Of a stretch of DNA of 64,000 bases, positions 54,911-64,000 are shown one piece after another. Each line of letters opens with the position of its first letter. Position 1 is the stretch's first letter. The notes under the pieces were generated by a model, which saw nothing but the letters and a program-made list of their open reading frames with translations, searched no databases and was not told where the DNA came from. Both the position numbers and the translations under genes were made by a program. This DNA is from Mucidula mucida (lineage: Eukaryota; Basidiomycota; Agaricomycetes; Agaricales; Physalacriaceae): contig JADNYV010000128.1 in assembly GCA_015501055.1 (NCBI GenBank), forward strand, positions 43,003-107,002. Reading direction: 5' to 3'.

Positions 54911-57900
54911 ATGTCGTCGTCCAGGTCGAATTCAGCAACGTCAGTGGCGCAGAACCATCCATCTCGACGTGATGTCCAGTCAGTGTCGTCCAACCATTCA
55001 GGCTCGGGACGTAGCGAGCGAGGAGCTTCTCGTTCCGCCCCAAGTGTGAGTGGCCTGCTGCATTCTGAAATCATCAATCCGTTAAAAATGTCTGTAGCCT
55101 GCCGTGGAATCGGCAGTGACACGTCTCCTTATGTCTATAAAGCAGCTGCTCGAGGCGCTAACACAATGGAGCCAGCTCAAGGTGGACGAAATCCAAGTCA
55201 GCGATGTATATGTTCGACTTGGGAACGACTTTAACGCAGCCGTTGCTGCTTTTTCGGCTTTCAACATTGAGATGAAGTGCGTGCCACTATCTTTGTCGCG
55301 CCTTTGTATTCACCGCACCCCCATAGCGAACTGCTTTCCGTGCCCGACGATCTGAGGGGTGTTCTCGAGCAATGCCTTGCCGAGGACCCCAACAAGGAAA
55401 ATCTAGAGCTCTATCTTCCTACTGTCCGACAAATAATCACCAACCTACTCCAAGGACTTCGCGGTAAACAGTCGATATATCGTCGCATCGTCTCGGATCA
55501 CAAAAGAGGCTCTGAAGCGCCTGGCCACGAGCGAACGGAAAGTCGGTCATCACGGTCATCGCGTCGTGAGCACTCCCATCGAAGTCAGCTTTCCCGGACT
55601 ATCACAGAAGATGATGAAATGCGCAGGAGTATGCCCTCCTCGAGCAGAAGAAGAGATGTTTCTGGAAGTGAATCTGTGAACGGGAACGCTTTCATTGGTG
55701 GCTTTTCTCCGCAAGTAACTTCTCCTCCACTACCCCAGGAGTCGTCCAGCGAACTCCCTAACCCATTCGATCGCCATCGCAGACACGTCTCCGTTCCACA
55801 ATCACTTGAACCCCCAGCCGATGTTGCAGAAACATCCAACAGAGCAAGCTCGCCGGCTAGCTCTACCCCTACACCTCAACCCTCACAACCACCTCAACCT
55901 TCCGTGCCTGCCAGCGTCAAACGGTACTCACTTGTCGATAAGCCCGTCATGTCTCCTCCTACTACACCAAGTGTCATTGTCGAGCCCTCTAGCCCTACAA
56001 CGGCTACACCTGAACAATCTACCATTTCCGAAACCCCCACACCCTCACCCACACCCCCTCCCCCACCTACTCCAGATTCTCCTCCGATAGATGCTGTCCA
56101 GGTCCCCGCCATAGCCAACTCCCTTGCCGCTCTCAAAAAGAGTGATACCCTTGAACGTCGAGCCTCTAAGCGCTTTTCGACGTATAACATATCCAAGATG
56201 ACAGGCGGGTCATCTACTCGAGAGCGATCTATCCGTGGTGGACAATCGAATAGGCGGTCTATGGCCGTCTCATCAGCACTTACTGCAGGGGAATTAGCGG
56301 TCTTGACGGAGGTTGACGATGAAGAATCTCCGGTTCCCTCACCATCTAGTCGCGAGGGTAGGACGCCTATATCTCGCAGTGTCACACCCGACCGGCCGCC
56401 AGTGCCGCCGCTACCTAAAACACCGACACCCGAACCCCCCGAAAGGCGGTCAGTGGCGGCTGAGCCCATCACAGAAGAACCAGAGTCAAGTAGTATAACG
56501 GTCTTCTTACAGCTTGGAAGAGAAGTCAAGAAGGCTACCATAGAACCGGGTTTAACATTCTCTTCCTTGCGAGTTCTCTTCGTGGACAGATTCTCTTACA
56601 ATCCGGGTCTGGATAACTTCCCGGCGATATATATCCGAGATCCTTCAAGTGGTGTACAGTACGAGCTGGAGGATATGGACGAAGTCAAGGAGAAATGTCT
56701 TCTTTCCCTGAACATTGAACGTACGTCTCTATCATTACCGCACTTCGTTTCCATTCTCATATTCTCTTCAGCCCTCGACCAGATAAAACAGCATATTGAC
56801 ACGCAGATCTCAAGTTTATCTCAAGACATCAAGGAGCTGAGGACAACCGTCGTGAATAACAATCGGCATTCCTTCATGGGCTCACCGATCATCGCGCACC
56901 CACTTGCAGAAAGTACTCCGGCGCCAAATCGACCAACAGACAAACAGTTCCATACCGTTGCTCGCAGGCTTTCGCGATTCGTCGGACATGCCAATGGTCC
57001 CTCGTCTCCTACTCCTCCTATGCCGATTCTACCGCAGATGACTGGCCAATCTCTCCAGCCCCAGATGACGGGCAGTTCAGTCTATTCTGAATACTCTTCT
57101 CGCGTCGTGTCAGATCTGAAGACCCAGTTCGACGAAGTCCAGAATTTGCGGCGAGACCTTGGAATTATGAGGCAATTGTATACTGAATTCATGAAGCAGA
57201 CAAAGGAGTCTTTGGGCGCACTTCGCACACAGACCCAGTCTGTCAAGCAGCTGGCAAACGTGAACGTGGGTGGGGCACGCGCATTCATCGAGAGCGGGAA
57301 AAAGAACATGGACAGCAGGAGCCAAAATATTTTGACTGATGTCGAGAAGCTTCAAGACACTGTGGAGAGTATCAAAGCCGACGTACTGAAGCGCCATGTC
57401 ACGCCGAAGACGCAGTACATGAAATCTATACGGAAGGACATCGACGCTGCCGCGTCGGAGTTGGAGAGTCTACGGGAACACATCATGACTGTCAAGCCCA
57501 TGTGGAAGAAGACGTGGCAAGAGGAGCTTCAAAACATCGTTGAAGAGCAGCAATTCCTGAATCATCAGGAAGAATTCCTTAATGATCTTTTGGAGGATCA
57601 CAAGGCGCTCACAAACGTTTTTGGACACGTCGAGAAGGTCATTGAAATACGCGGTACAGGATCTGGGCGTGTTCCGCGGAATCGTAGTTTCAAGCCTCCG
57701 CCACCGGAACAAGGACATAACGGATTGAGCACGGTTATGCTGGAGATACGGGGCGCGCAGGTGGACCCGGAGAAGCGGATGAAGGCGATTGAGGAGAGTC
57801 AGAAGATCAGGCAGAAGCAGCTGGAGACCCGCTCGGACGATTTGCAGGCGGAGCTTACGGATTTCGTCGGGCAGAAGAAGCTGAAGATGACAGGCGGGGC

Positions 57901-58096
57901 TGAGGAGACGGAGAGGGTGCGGCAGAAGCGGAACGATATGACGTTGAAAGCTATGTTTACGGGCGGTAGTGCTTCGGGTGACGCATCACCGCTGGGCTCC
58001 TACTCCTCTTTGATTTCTATACCAGTAAATGTATGGAGTTTCTTTTTGCATATTCACCTCCGGGAGGGTTGTTTGTTGTTTAGGACTGTGGATTGA
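54911..58096 (+). CDS. BUD6: Actin-interacting protein 3 (Bud6)
   Basis: Four exons (54911-55045, 55098-55276, 55327-56720, 56772-58096) join to 1010 residues. The N-terminal region has a helical stretch (LLMSIKQLLEALTQWSQLKV). A long Ser/Pro-rich disordered part follows, with poly-proline runs near residues 320-350. The C-terminal AIP3 domain starts near residue 495 (VFLQLGREVKKATIEPGLTF). It has the signature FPAIYIRDPSSGVQYELEDM, followed by coiled coils (LDQIKQHIDTQISSLSQDIK and onward). Bud6 binds actin monomers and formins at sites of polar growth, so in a filamentous fungus it should act at hyphal tips and septa. The last 30 residues look atypical and may reflect an unspliced final intron. 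Confidence 0.88.
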
Positions 58097-58165
58097 CATA
58101 TTGTTGTATCTATTTAGAATAAGTACCAGGACGCGAATGTGCGCCACTGCAAATCCCCGATCATC

Positions 58166-58244
58166 GGCTTGATGGTCTAGTAGTATGATTCCTTGTTAGG
58201 GAACGATTTCGAGGAGGTCCCGGGTTCAATTCCCGGTCAAGCCC
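58166..58244 (+). tRNA. tRNA-Pro (AGG) with short intron
   Basis: Acceptor GGCTTGA/TCAAGCC, D arm GGTCTAGTAGTATGATT, anticodon stem CCTTG/CGAGG, loop TT-AGG-G followed by about 7 intron bases, T arm CCGGG TTCAATT CCCGG. It is close kin to the gene at 6351-6430. A TTTT run appears about 20 bases downstream. No MITE is attached here. Confidence 0.9.
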
Positions 58245-58706
58245 GTAGCTCTGACGGTCATCGTTTTAGTCCGTGATAGGTCGTGGAAATACGGCCGCAC
58301 GTCGTGACTTTCTCGCGGGAAAGGACAAAATCTGTGCTGCTGTTCTTGATGTGTTTCTTCTCCTGAAACTCGTGCAAGAGGCTCTGCTCTGAATGCTTTG
58401 TTTGTCAAATAGTATTGTCCAGCTCTCCCTTGTCATGTAATTCTGGGTCATTGGGAAGCTGACCCCCCGCATTTGGTACGCCACATATCATCTGGAAATG
58501 TCACGTGAAGGTAAATAACTCCCTCTGACTCTGAGGCCCTCATTTTACGAACCGGTAAACAACCGGTAATTTACCGGGAAACAACAGGCTCTCGATATGT
58601 TAACCTAGGTTGTTTCCACTACTTACCCTAGTCCGCGAACGACCGCCTGCGCCACAGTTTAAAGAACATCCTGCACTCTATTGTTCACGAAACAAGACGT
58701 ACTAGA
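58245..58706. other. Intergenic, no gene recognised
   Basis: Contains a short direct repeat of AACCGGTAA near 58550-58570 and nothing else I can support. Confidence 0.35.
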
Positions 58707-58882
58707 ATGTACATTAACATTACGGCCCTTCTTCTCTGTGCATCATCTGTCCTTGTTGTGCGTATCGCCCCTGATCCTTACAATAACTGTTGTTCTCTAA
58801 GGAACAAACGATACACAAAGAAGCGATGACATTATTCGGAGCCGTATACTTTTTGGGAATAATACCGGAGTATGAATCCTAG
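58707..58882 (+). CDS. Possible 43-residue secreted peptide
   Basis: An ATG opens MYINITALLLCASSVLV, a good signal-peptide-like helix. A 44-nt intron (58758-58801, GTGCGT to CTCTAAG) keeps the frame and adds EQTIHKEAMTLFGAVYFLGI and IPEYES before TAG. Too short for certainty; it could be chance or a precursor peptide. I know no homologue. Confidence 0.2.
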
Positions 58883-58965
58883 GAGCTGTAGAGTGCCACG
58901 AGGATCATTTAACAGCAATCCGCTCTTGCTCCGACATACGCTCTTCAAACGGCGTACTTTCTCCA

Positions 58966-60852
58966 ATGAGTGCTTACGGCTACAAAGCCGTGCATCCCGC
59001 CTTTCACGCAGCGCAGTATATCGAGCATTACGTCGATATCGCCGCCGCCCTCATACACGACTGTCTTCTAGGCGCCGAGCACATGCTCACGCGACGCGCT
59101 GGCGCTTCGAGGTTCCTCTATCGTGGGCTCTTGCTTTCCTGTTCGGTTAGGCGCGACAACTTGGGCGCCTATCAGGAGGAACCGGGGTGCCAGGCTCTCC
59201 GGGACCTGATACACTTCCGAGACGGGCTGTTCGACTCCCCTATAGTAGTACGCGACGCGCGCCGACTCCGAGATGAGTTTCGCAGGCATCTCCATGCGGT
59301 GGGCCCTCCGGACAGAGCGACGCGTCCGTGGTATTGGCGCGGCACGGTCGTCGACCCCGACACGTTTATCAGCATCGTTAGGAAATTGCAGCGAGAGCCG
59401 TGTCCCAGCGAGCGCTATGTAGCTCAGCATTTGAGAAACATAAGACATTATTTCGATGTCGCTGCCGAGACCGTTGTTGTTCCTACTCTTCGAGAGACAC
59501 GGAGTGAAGGGTTGGGGCATGGTAGGGAGGAGCGCATATTCTTCGACATAGTTCAAGGCTTAGAGTGTCTAAACAATGACCATACCGGTCATGGCACAAT
59601 CCTTCCGAGGCTCATCTCATTGCAACGCGATAATCTTCAGACTATATACGATCACGATTGTCCAAAGGCGTTAATCTTGGCACGCGATATCATCTGTGGC
59701 ATTCTTCCCGGGCCGTCCACATTGACGATACTGACAGCCATAAACGCATTTCTGGCACCTGCATACCGCGATCTAGCGCAAACCTGTGAGTGACACACGT
59801 CAGCTTATCCTCGTTGCTGCTGCTAACAGACATGGTTAGTCCGCAATCACGATGCTCATGACCTCGAGGGCAGTTGCCTTGATTTGGCTCAACACGTAAA
59901 CATACACCCTCACCGAGTACGCAGGATACTACGGGAACTGCGCCTTTCGATGGAGGAGATAATACAGGAAATGGAACAGCCTATCTTGCCACCTTCTCCT
60001 CCACGGACGCACGATGGCGAGCCAGATGCATATCCTCAGAACCCTCACGAACGAGACGTCCAGCACCGTGTACACCACATGCATTTCTGCGAGCCTTCTT
60101 CTTGTGATTCCTTGCGCGGCAACGTGCCTCTCCCCTCAAATACTCTACCACCAGGATTTCCATTAGCTCCAGAAATCCCCTCCATGTCTGCTGCACCTAC
60201 ACCTCCAGTTCCAGTCGTCATACCCACACCTCCAGCCACACCTCCAGTCGTCATACCCCCGCCACGCCAAGTCCCAACTCAAGCCCCGTGGGACATCGTA
60301 ACCTGGATAAACCCATACCTCTCAACCAACTCGCAGTTCCTCTGGGATGTCATCTTCGCACCAGGGACAGGGCGAGTCGCCGCATTCATGCCGCAATGGT
60401 GGCCCAGCGCGCTGGACATGGAGATGTTCGCCTTTGTGCCCCATTCCGTGCGAACTGTGCACTTCACAACGACCAACCCCATGGTCAACTTCATGATGGC
60501 CGAAGACAGATGGGGCCCGCTGAAGCTGGAGGAGACGGCGCCCATCACCGTCAAAACCGCGCTGACGAAGATTTACGAGTACTTTGCGACGCCGATTACA
60601 GATGGCGAGATGGCGGATCTGAGCGGCTGGGGATGGAGGAGCCAGTTGGAGGCTGCGAGATGGCTGCGTAACCGCGAGGCGCTTTCGTATCAGCCTGCGG
60701 GCGGGGGAGACTTTTTGCGAAGCGATGTGCTTGGACAAGCTAGACGATTCGGGGAGATGTCGCTGCGGTGGGACAAGGGACTGTTGAAAGTTGTGATTGC
60801 CTTCGAGACGGGCAAGGTACCACAGTGGTGGCTTGCGGAGAGATATCGATAG
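58966..60852 (+). CDS. DUF6699-type protein with proline-rich linker
   Basis: Two exons (58966-59785, 59840-60852; intron GTGAGT to ATGGTTAG) join to 610 residues. The N-terminal half is a charged helical region of no recognised fold, starting MSAYGYKAVHPAFHAAQYIE. A proline/valine linker (PTPPVPVVIPTPPATPPVV) precedes a C-terminal domain of about 150 residues. That domain has WDIVTWINPYLSTNSQFLWD, NPMVNFMMAEDRWGP and ITVKTALTKIYEYFATPI, which fit the DUF6699 domain found widely in basidiomycetes. Function unknown. No signal peptide. It converges on the F-box gene at 61058. Confidence 0.75.
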
Positions 60853-61057
60853 GGAGAGGGTATCTGTGTTTGTGTTCTACTTCATACATCATTAGTAATT
60901 CCTGTAAGCATTCGAATCGTTAATACCACATAGAGATAAGCCTCGTGGTACAGGTGCAGAGTATCTACACCGGAAAACAGAACACTTCGATTGTGTCCAA
61001 TTCCAGACCATCACCAGCGTTATCCGTGCTCTGTTACAAGATTAGCTTTTGCCGCAA

Positions 61058-62740
61058 TTATCTGTAGGTAGCATCGCTCACCTTGAGCCCAATAATCCGC
61101 TGCTCGTCAATCATATAGCCGGTATAAATCTTAGGCATACGACGCTTCAAACTGTAAAAGGGCAGATTTGTGTGAACCGGACTTTCAAAGACCTCATCGT
61201 CCTCAACAATTGAATCCCCTACAAACGCGGTTCGAACGGGGGTATCAGGTAACAGTTTTGATAGATGAACATTGAAGTCGAGCACTTCGAGCTCGGTTGA
61301 ATCTTCAATGGCGGGACAAACAACCTTTTGCCCAAAGACATACCTAAAAGTTTTCAGTACCACCGGGTCATGAAGATTTCTATTAGTATTTTACCTCATC
61401 CAATAAAAAGTTCCTGCAAGAGGTAGCAGTCGGGTGTTATGGAGACCCCACTCACTCCAGACCATCCGTTTGGGAAAATCATCTGCATTCGGAGGGTAGA
61501 GATGTATGTTTCGAAGAAGATAGTCGTTGTGCACAAACAAACAGTATGAGGCGAGATGGCCCTCATCATCGGAACCGTAGTCTATCGTAAATGCGTGAAT
61601 TCGCCTTTCCTGGTTGGCAGAAATGCCGGTCACTTTTGAAGGAAGAGCACTTGAGTGTGTAGTGATACATTCCGTGCTGACTTTAACTGGAGGAAAGTGG
61701 AGCACAACGCCGGATCGGACTCTGCCATCTATTATTTTCACGATATGAACGGAGCCGACCTCTGCGATCTCGGTGAGAATGAACGTTTGGGCGTCGATGT
61801 ATCCAAAGTGACAAGATCCCGCGACATAAGGGCCAGAGTCGTCCTGGACAGGTACTCAGTATACGGCGCCAACGCCAAAGACAAAGACCCACCGTCAACA
61901 ACTCGCCAGTCTTCCAGTTCCATACGAGAAGGCGCGAGGGACGGAGAAGATACTGGATAAAAAGGGCCAATACATCACCCACTATGTGCATCGTAACAAC
62001 ACCTAGCACATTCCGCACTGGCGGGATAAAGTGGTGGGGTATATGGGGCGTAATCATAAATAGTAGCGTGGGACAGCTTGCTTCGGGGTGAGGTCGCAAG
62101 TCGGACAAAGAACGCAGGTGCATAGACATTCGCCGTTCTTGCGTCGACGATGGGGGACTAAACCAGACATTGAGTGCGTCCTTTCCAGTACCAAGGGATG
62201 AAACGCTTACGATGCATCGTCTTCCAAGTAGGCAATAATATCTTGGCTAGGATCCATTGCAAAATCCTTGATGAGACCCGTAAGACAGTCCGAGCGTATT
62301 TCCAGGTGCGCCTCAGAATCAACAGTCGGTAGAGTCAAGACATATAGTTCCTGACCCCACAAGATTTTAACGAATTGCCCAGAAACCACTTCATATGCAC
62401 TGCAATCTCCGCGGGCAGGCGTAGTTGTTTCTTTTTCCCATTCGAGGCGCCCCCACGCTTCGCGAGAGGCAACAAGTCGTTTATAGCGCTCCGACGTGGT
62501 CTGTTTGGATTCACAAGTGTCGATTGCATTGTCAAAATGAAGTGCCAGCTTGTATTTGAGTAGAATAGATGTGTCCACTGCGTGTCGTAGCGCCTTGCAT
62601 ATCTGTAGAGCGAAATAAGCGCGCGCAACGTCGGTCATTCTCAGAAGACGCACTAGTCGGCATATAGTCAATGAGCAGGGGTCCAAGTAGGAGAGGCACT
62701 CCGTAAGCAGCTCAAGTGGCAACGAATTTAGTGAGAACAT
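61058..62740 (-). CDS. F-box protein
   Basis: Starts MFSLNSLPLELLTECLSYLD, a canonical F-box. An intron (GTGCGT at about 62654 to TCTACAG) gives CRLICKALRHAVDTSILLKY. The next exons carry a beta-rich region: LVWNWKTGELLT, GSCHFGYIDAQTFILTEIAE and CITTHSSALPSKVTG. The last exon is YVFGQKVVCPAIEDSTELEV and ends MIDEQRIIGLKVSDATYR at 61058. The WNWKTG and FGYIDAQTF strands suggest a propeller-like substrate domain, typical of the mushroom F-box family. It would serve an SCF ubiquitin ligase; the target is unknown. Junctions around 62180-62220 and 61800-61900 are approximate. Confidence 0.75.
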
Positions 62741-63605
62741 GATGGAGAGCGACAAGTAAGCGCCTAAGTGAAACGAGAGAACCGCGCCACCGCTCGGTCC
62801 GAGCTCCGAATGTTGCTCTCGAACGACCACCTCGTTAGAGCCCCTACTTCTTACTGAAAGACCTGAAGCCTTTCAAGTTGCTATCAAATGTCGTATTCCT
62901 GTAATTTCTCTTTATCAATCCTCCGACGAAGCACTGGTTTGAATCTAATGATAATTTCTCATTTCCCTTGGGAAACATTCGGGATCCCATCCTCTATTGC
63001 TTCCTTGGAACGCGCTCAAAGTACTTCGTTCTTGACCCACCTCTCTGTGTGCCTCTATATTCTTTCTTGGACAATCATATTTCTGGCGTCTATTCGGAGA
63101 TTGAATCTACTGTAGGTCAGGCTACCTGGGTTGGCCAGTGGGGTTCTCCGCCCACTAACTCGACGTCTATCTCGTTTTGAGAGCTATCTACGTCGGAGTG
63201 AAGAAAGACCCTCGGATCACTTATCACCGACAGGATTATATACCACCGATTCCGTTATTTCTTGTCAAGCGGAGAAGTTGGGATTGGCTAACTTGTCACC
63301 GGACCATTCCTCTCCGTCAGTATGCTATATGTGAGCACCTTGTGAGAGTGATCCCTCCATATATCTTGTCTTACCCGTGCAGACTCTTCCTCGCTTCCGT
63401 CTACGTCGCACTCATTTTTGTCCCAGATGGATTACAGTTCGCATATAAACCTTCGTCCAAATTGTCTCCTCAGACGTTTTCCTCTTTCTTTCACTGAGGA
63501 GGTTTGTCTATCTACTTCTCGTACTACAGTATCGTGCTTATCGCGTGTGTTTTTGTTCGTTCAGACTGCCTTCAACACCTCACTAGTTCAAACTTCAACG
63601 CACTC
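62741..63605. other. Intergenic between divergent genes, no gene supported
   Basis: Pyrimidine-rich plus strand with several frames of 67-106 codons but no domain or convincing splice set. It holds the promoters of the F-box gene (minus) and of the partial gene at 63606. Confidence 0.35.
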
Positions 63606-64000
63606 ATGGATACACGCATACAATGGGTAATCACGGCAGTGGACAACGGCAAAGCGCTGAAGCTCTGGTTTGACGATGGCGAGAAAGTGGTAAACGTCAT
63701 CCGAGGCGGCCTGAACTCAAGCGCTCGTCTAATGGTGGAGGGTCAGGGTTTTCTGGACATTACCATTGGTATGAACAGTCTAACAATTTCAACACTTATG
63801 CTGATATTACCATATGCAGTAGCTGGAGGCGGCTTCGGAATCATCGACTTCAACAACAAGCGATCCGTTATGGCAGCCAGCAAAGGAGTTGGATCGGACG
63901 CAGTCGTGCAAATTGTTTTATCCTTACCTGGCGACGGATCCTTCACCGCTAAGGTGTCACTCCAGAGTTCGGACCCTACAGCACTCACGCCACCACATGT
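63606..64000 (+). CDS. Unidentified protein, 5' part only (runs off the window)
   Basis: The first exon 63606-63768 encodes MDTRIQWVITAVDNGKALKL and a FDDGEKVVNVIRGGLN strand. A 51-nt intron (63769-63819, GTATGA to ATATGCAG) joins DITI to VAGGGFGIIDFNNKRSVMAA. The second exon stays open to the window end (FTAKVSLQSSDPTALTPPH). Gly-rich beta-strand character; family not recognised. The 3' end is outside the window. Confidence 0.55.
   Translation, partial: MDTRIQWVITAVDNGKALKLWFDDGEKVVNVIRGGLNSSARLMVEGQGFLDITIGMNSLTISTLMLILPYAVAGGGFGIIDFNNKRSVMAASKGVGSDAVVQIVLSLPGDGSFTAKVSLQSSDPTALTPPH

Noticed and set aside
1..64000. CRISPR array, bacterial operon or prophage
   Set aside because: Introns, eukaryotic tRNAs and gene families show a fungal nuclear genome; no spaced identical short repeats of CRISPR type were seen.

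Overview
The window reads as nuclear DNA of a filamentous basidiomycete, probably an Agaricomycete. Genes are compact and on both strands. They are cut by many 45-60 nt GT-AG introns and encode typical mushroom-type families: F-box proteins, small secreted cysteine proteins, a DUF6699 protein, a VIT/VWA protein and a GH16 glycosidase. There are no operons, and exon boundaries given here were placed by reading frame and splice consensus only.

Layout. 1-5.7 kb: an aldo-keto reductase followed by a tandem pair of short-chain dehydrogenases, the first a pseudogene. 5.9-6.4 kb: a hAT-like MITE beside an intron-containing tRNA-Pro. 6.6-11 kb: a VIT/VWA protein and an F-box-like protein. 11.4-30.6 kb: a 19.2 kb array of three fused copies of one tyrosine-recombinase retrotransposon (DIRS order, Ngaro type), all on the minus strand, each reading Gag, then RT/RNase H, then recombinase. 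The split direct repeats (A1 at the 5' end; B1-A2-B2 at the 3' end) survive only at the outer ends. 31-34.5 kb: a crystallin-like secreted protein, a B12D/MLRQ-like complex I protein with an 11-nt microexon, and an acidic hypothetical protein. 34.6-34.9 kb: a MITE fragment and a second tRNA-Pro. 35.4-45.1 kb: an acyltransferase, a frameshifted secreted protein, a sugar transporter, a DUF4203 membrane protein and another small secreted protein. 45.4-58.3 kb: housekeeping genes, namely the GID-complex subunit FYV10/MAEA, a hypothetical protein, tRNA-Pro plus MITE, a GH16 enzyme, the TFIIIC TPR subunit and BUD6/AIP3, ending with a fourth tRNA-Pro. 58.7-64 kb: a DUF6699 protein, an F-box protein and a partial gene running off the end.

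The most interesting signals are these. (i) A 59-nt spliceosomal-type intron sits in one Gag copy and is exactly absent from the other two. (ii) The retroelement copies are joined at two points without sequence homology, one of which makes an in-frame recombinase-Gag fusion. (iii) A hAT-like MITE with 8-bp target duplications lies 45-60 bp 3' of three of the four tRNA-Pro genes. (iv) B12D contains an 11-nt microexon. (v) Several single-base frameshifts, one in an essential TFIIIC gene, may be sequence errors.
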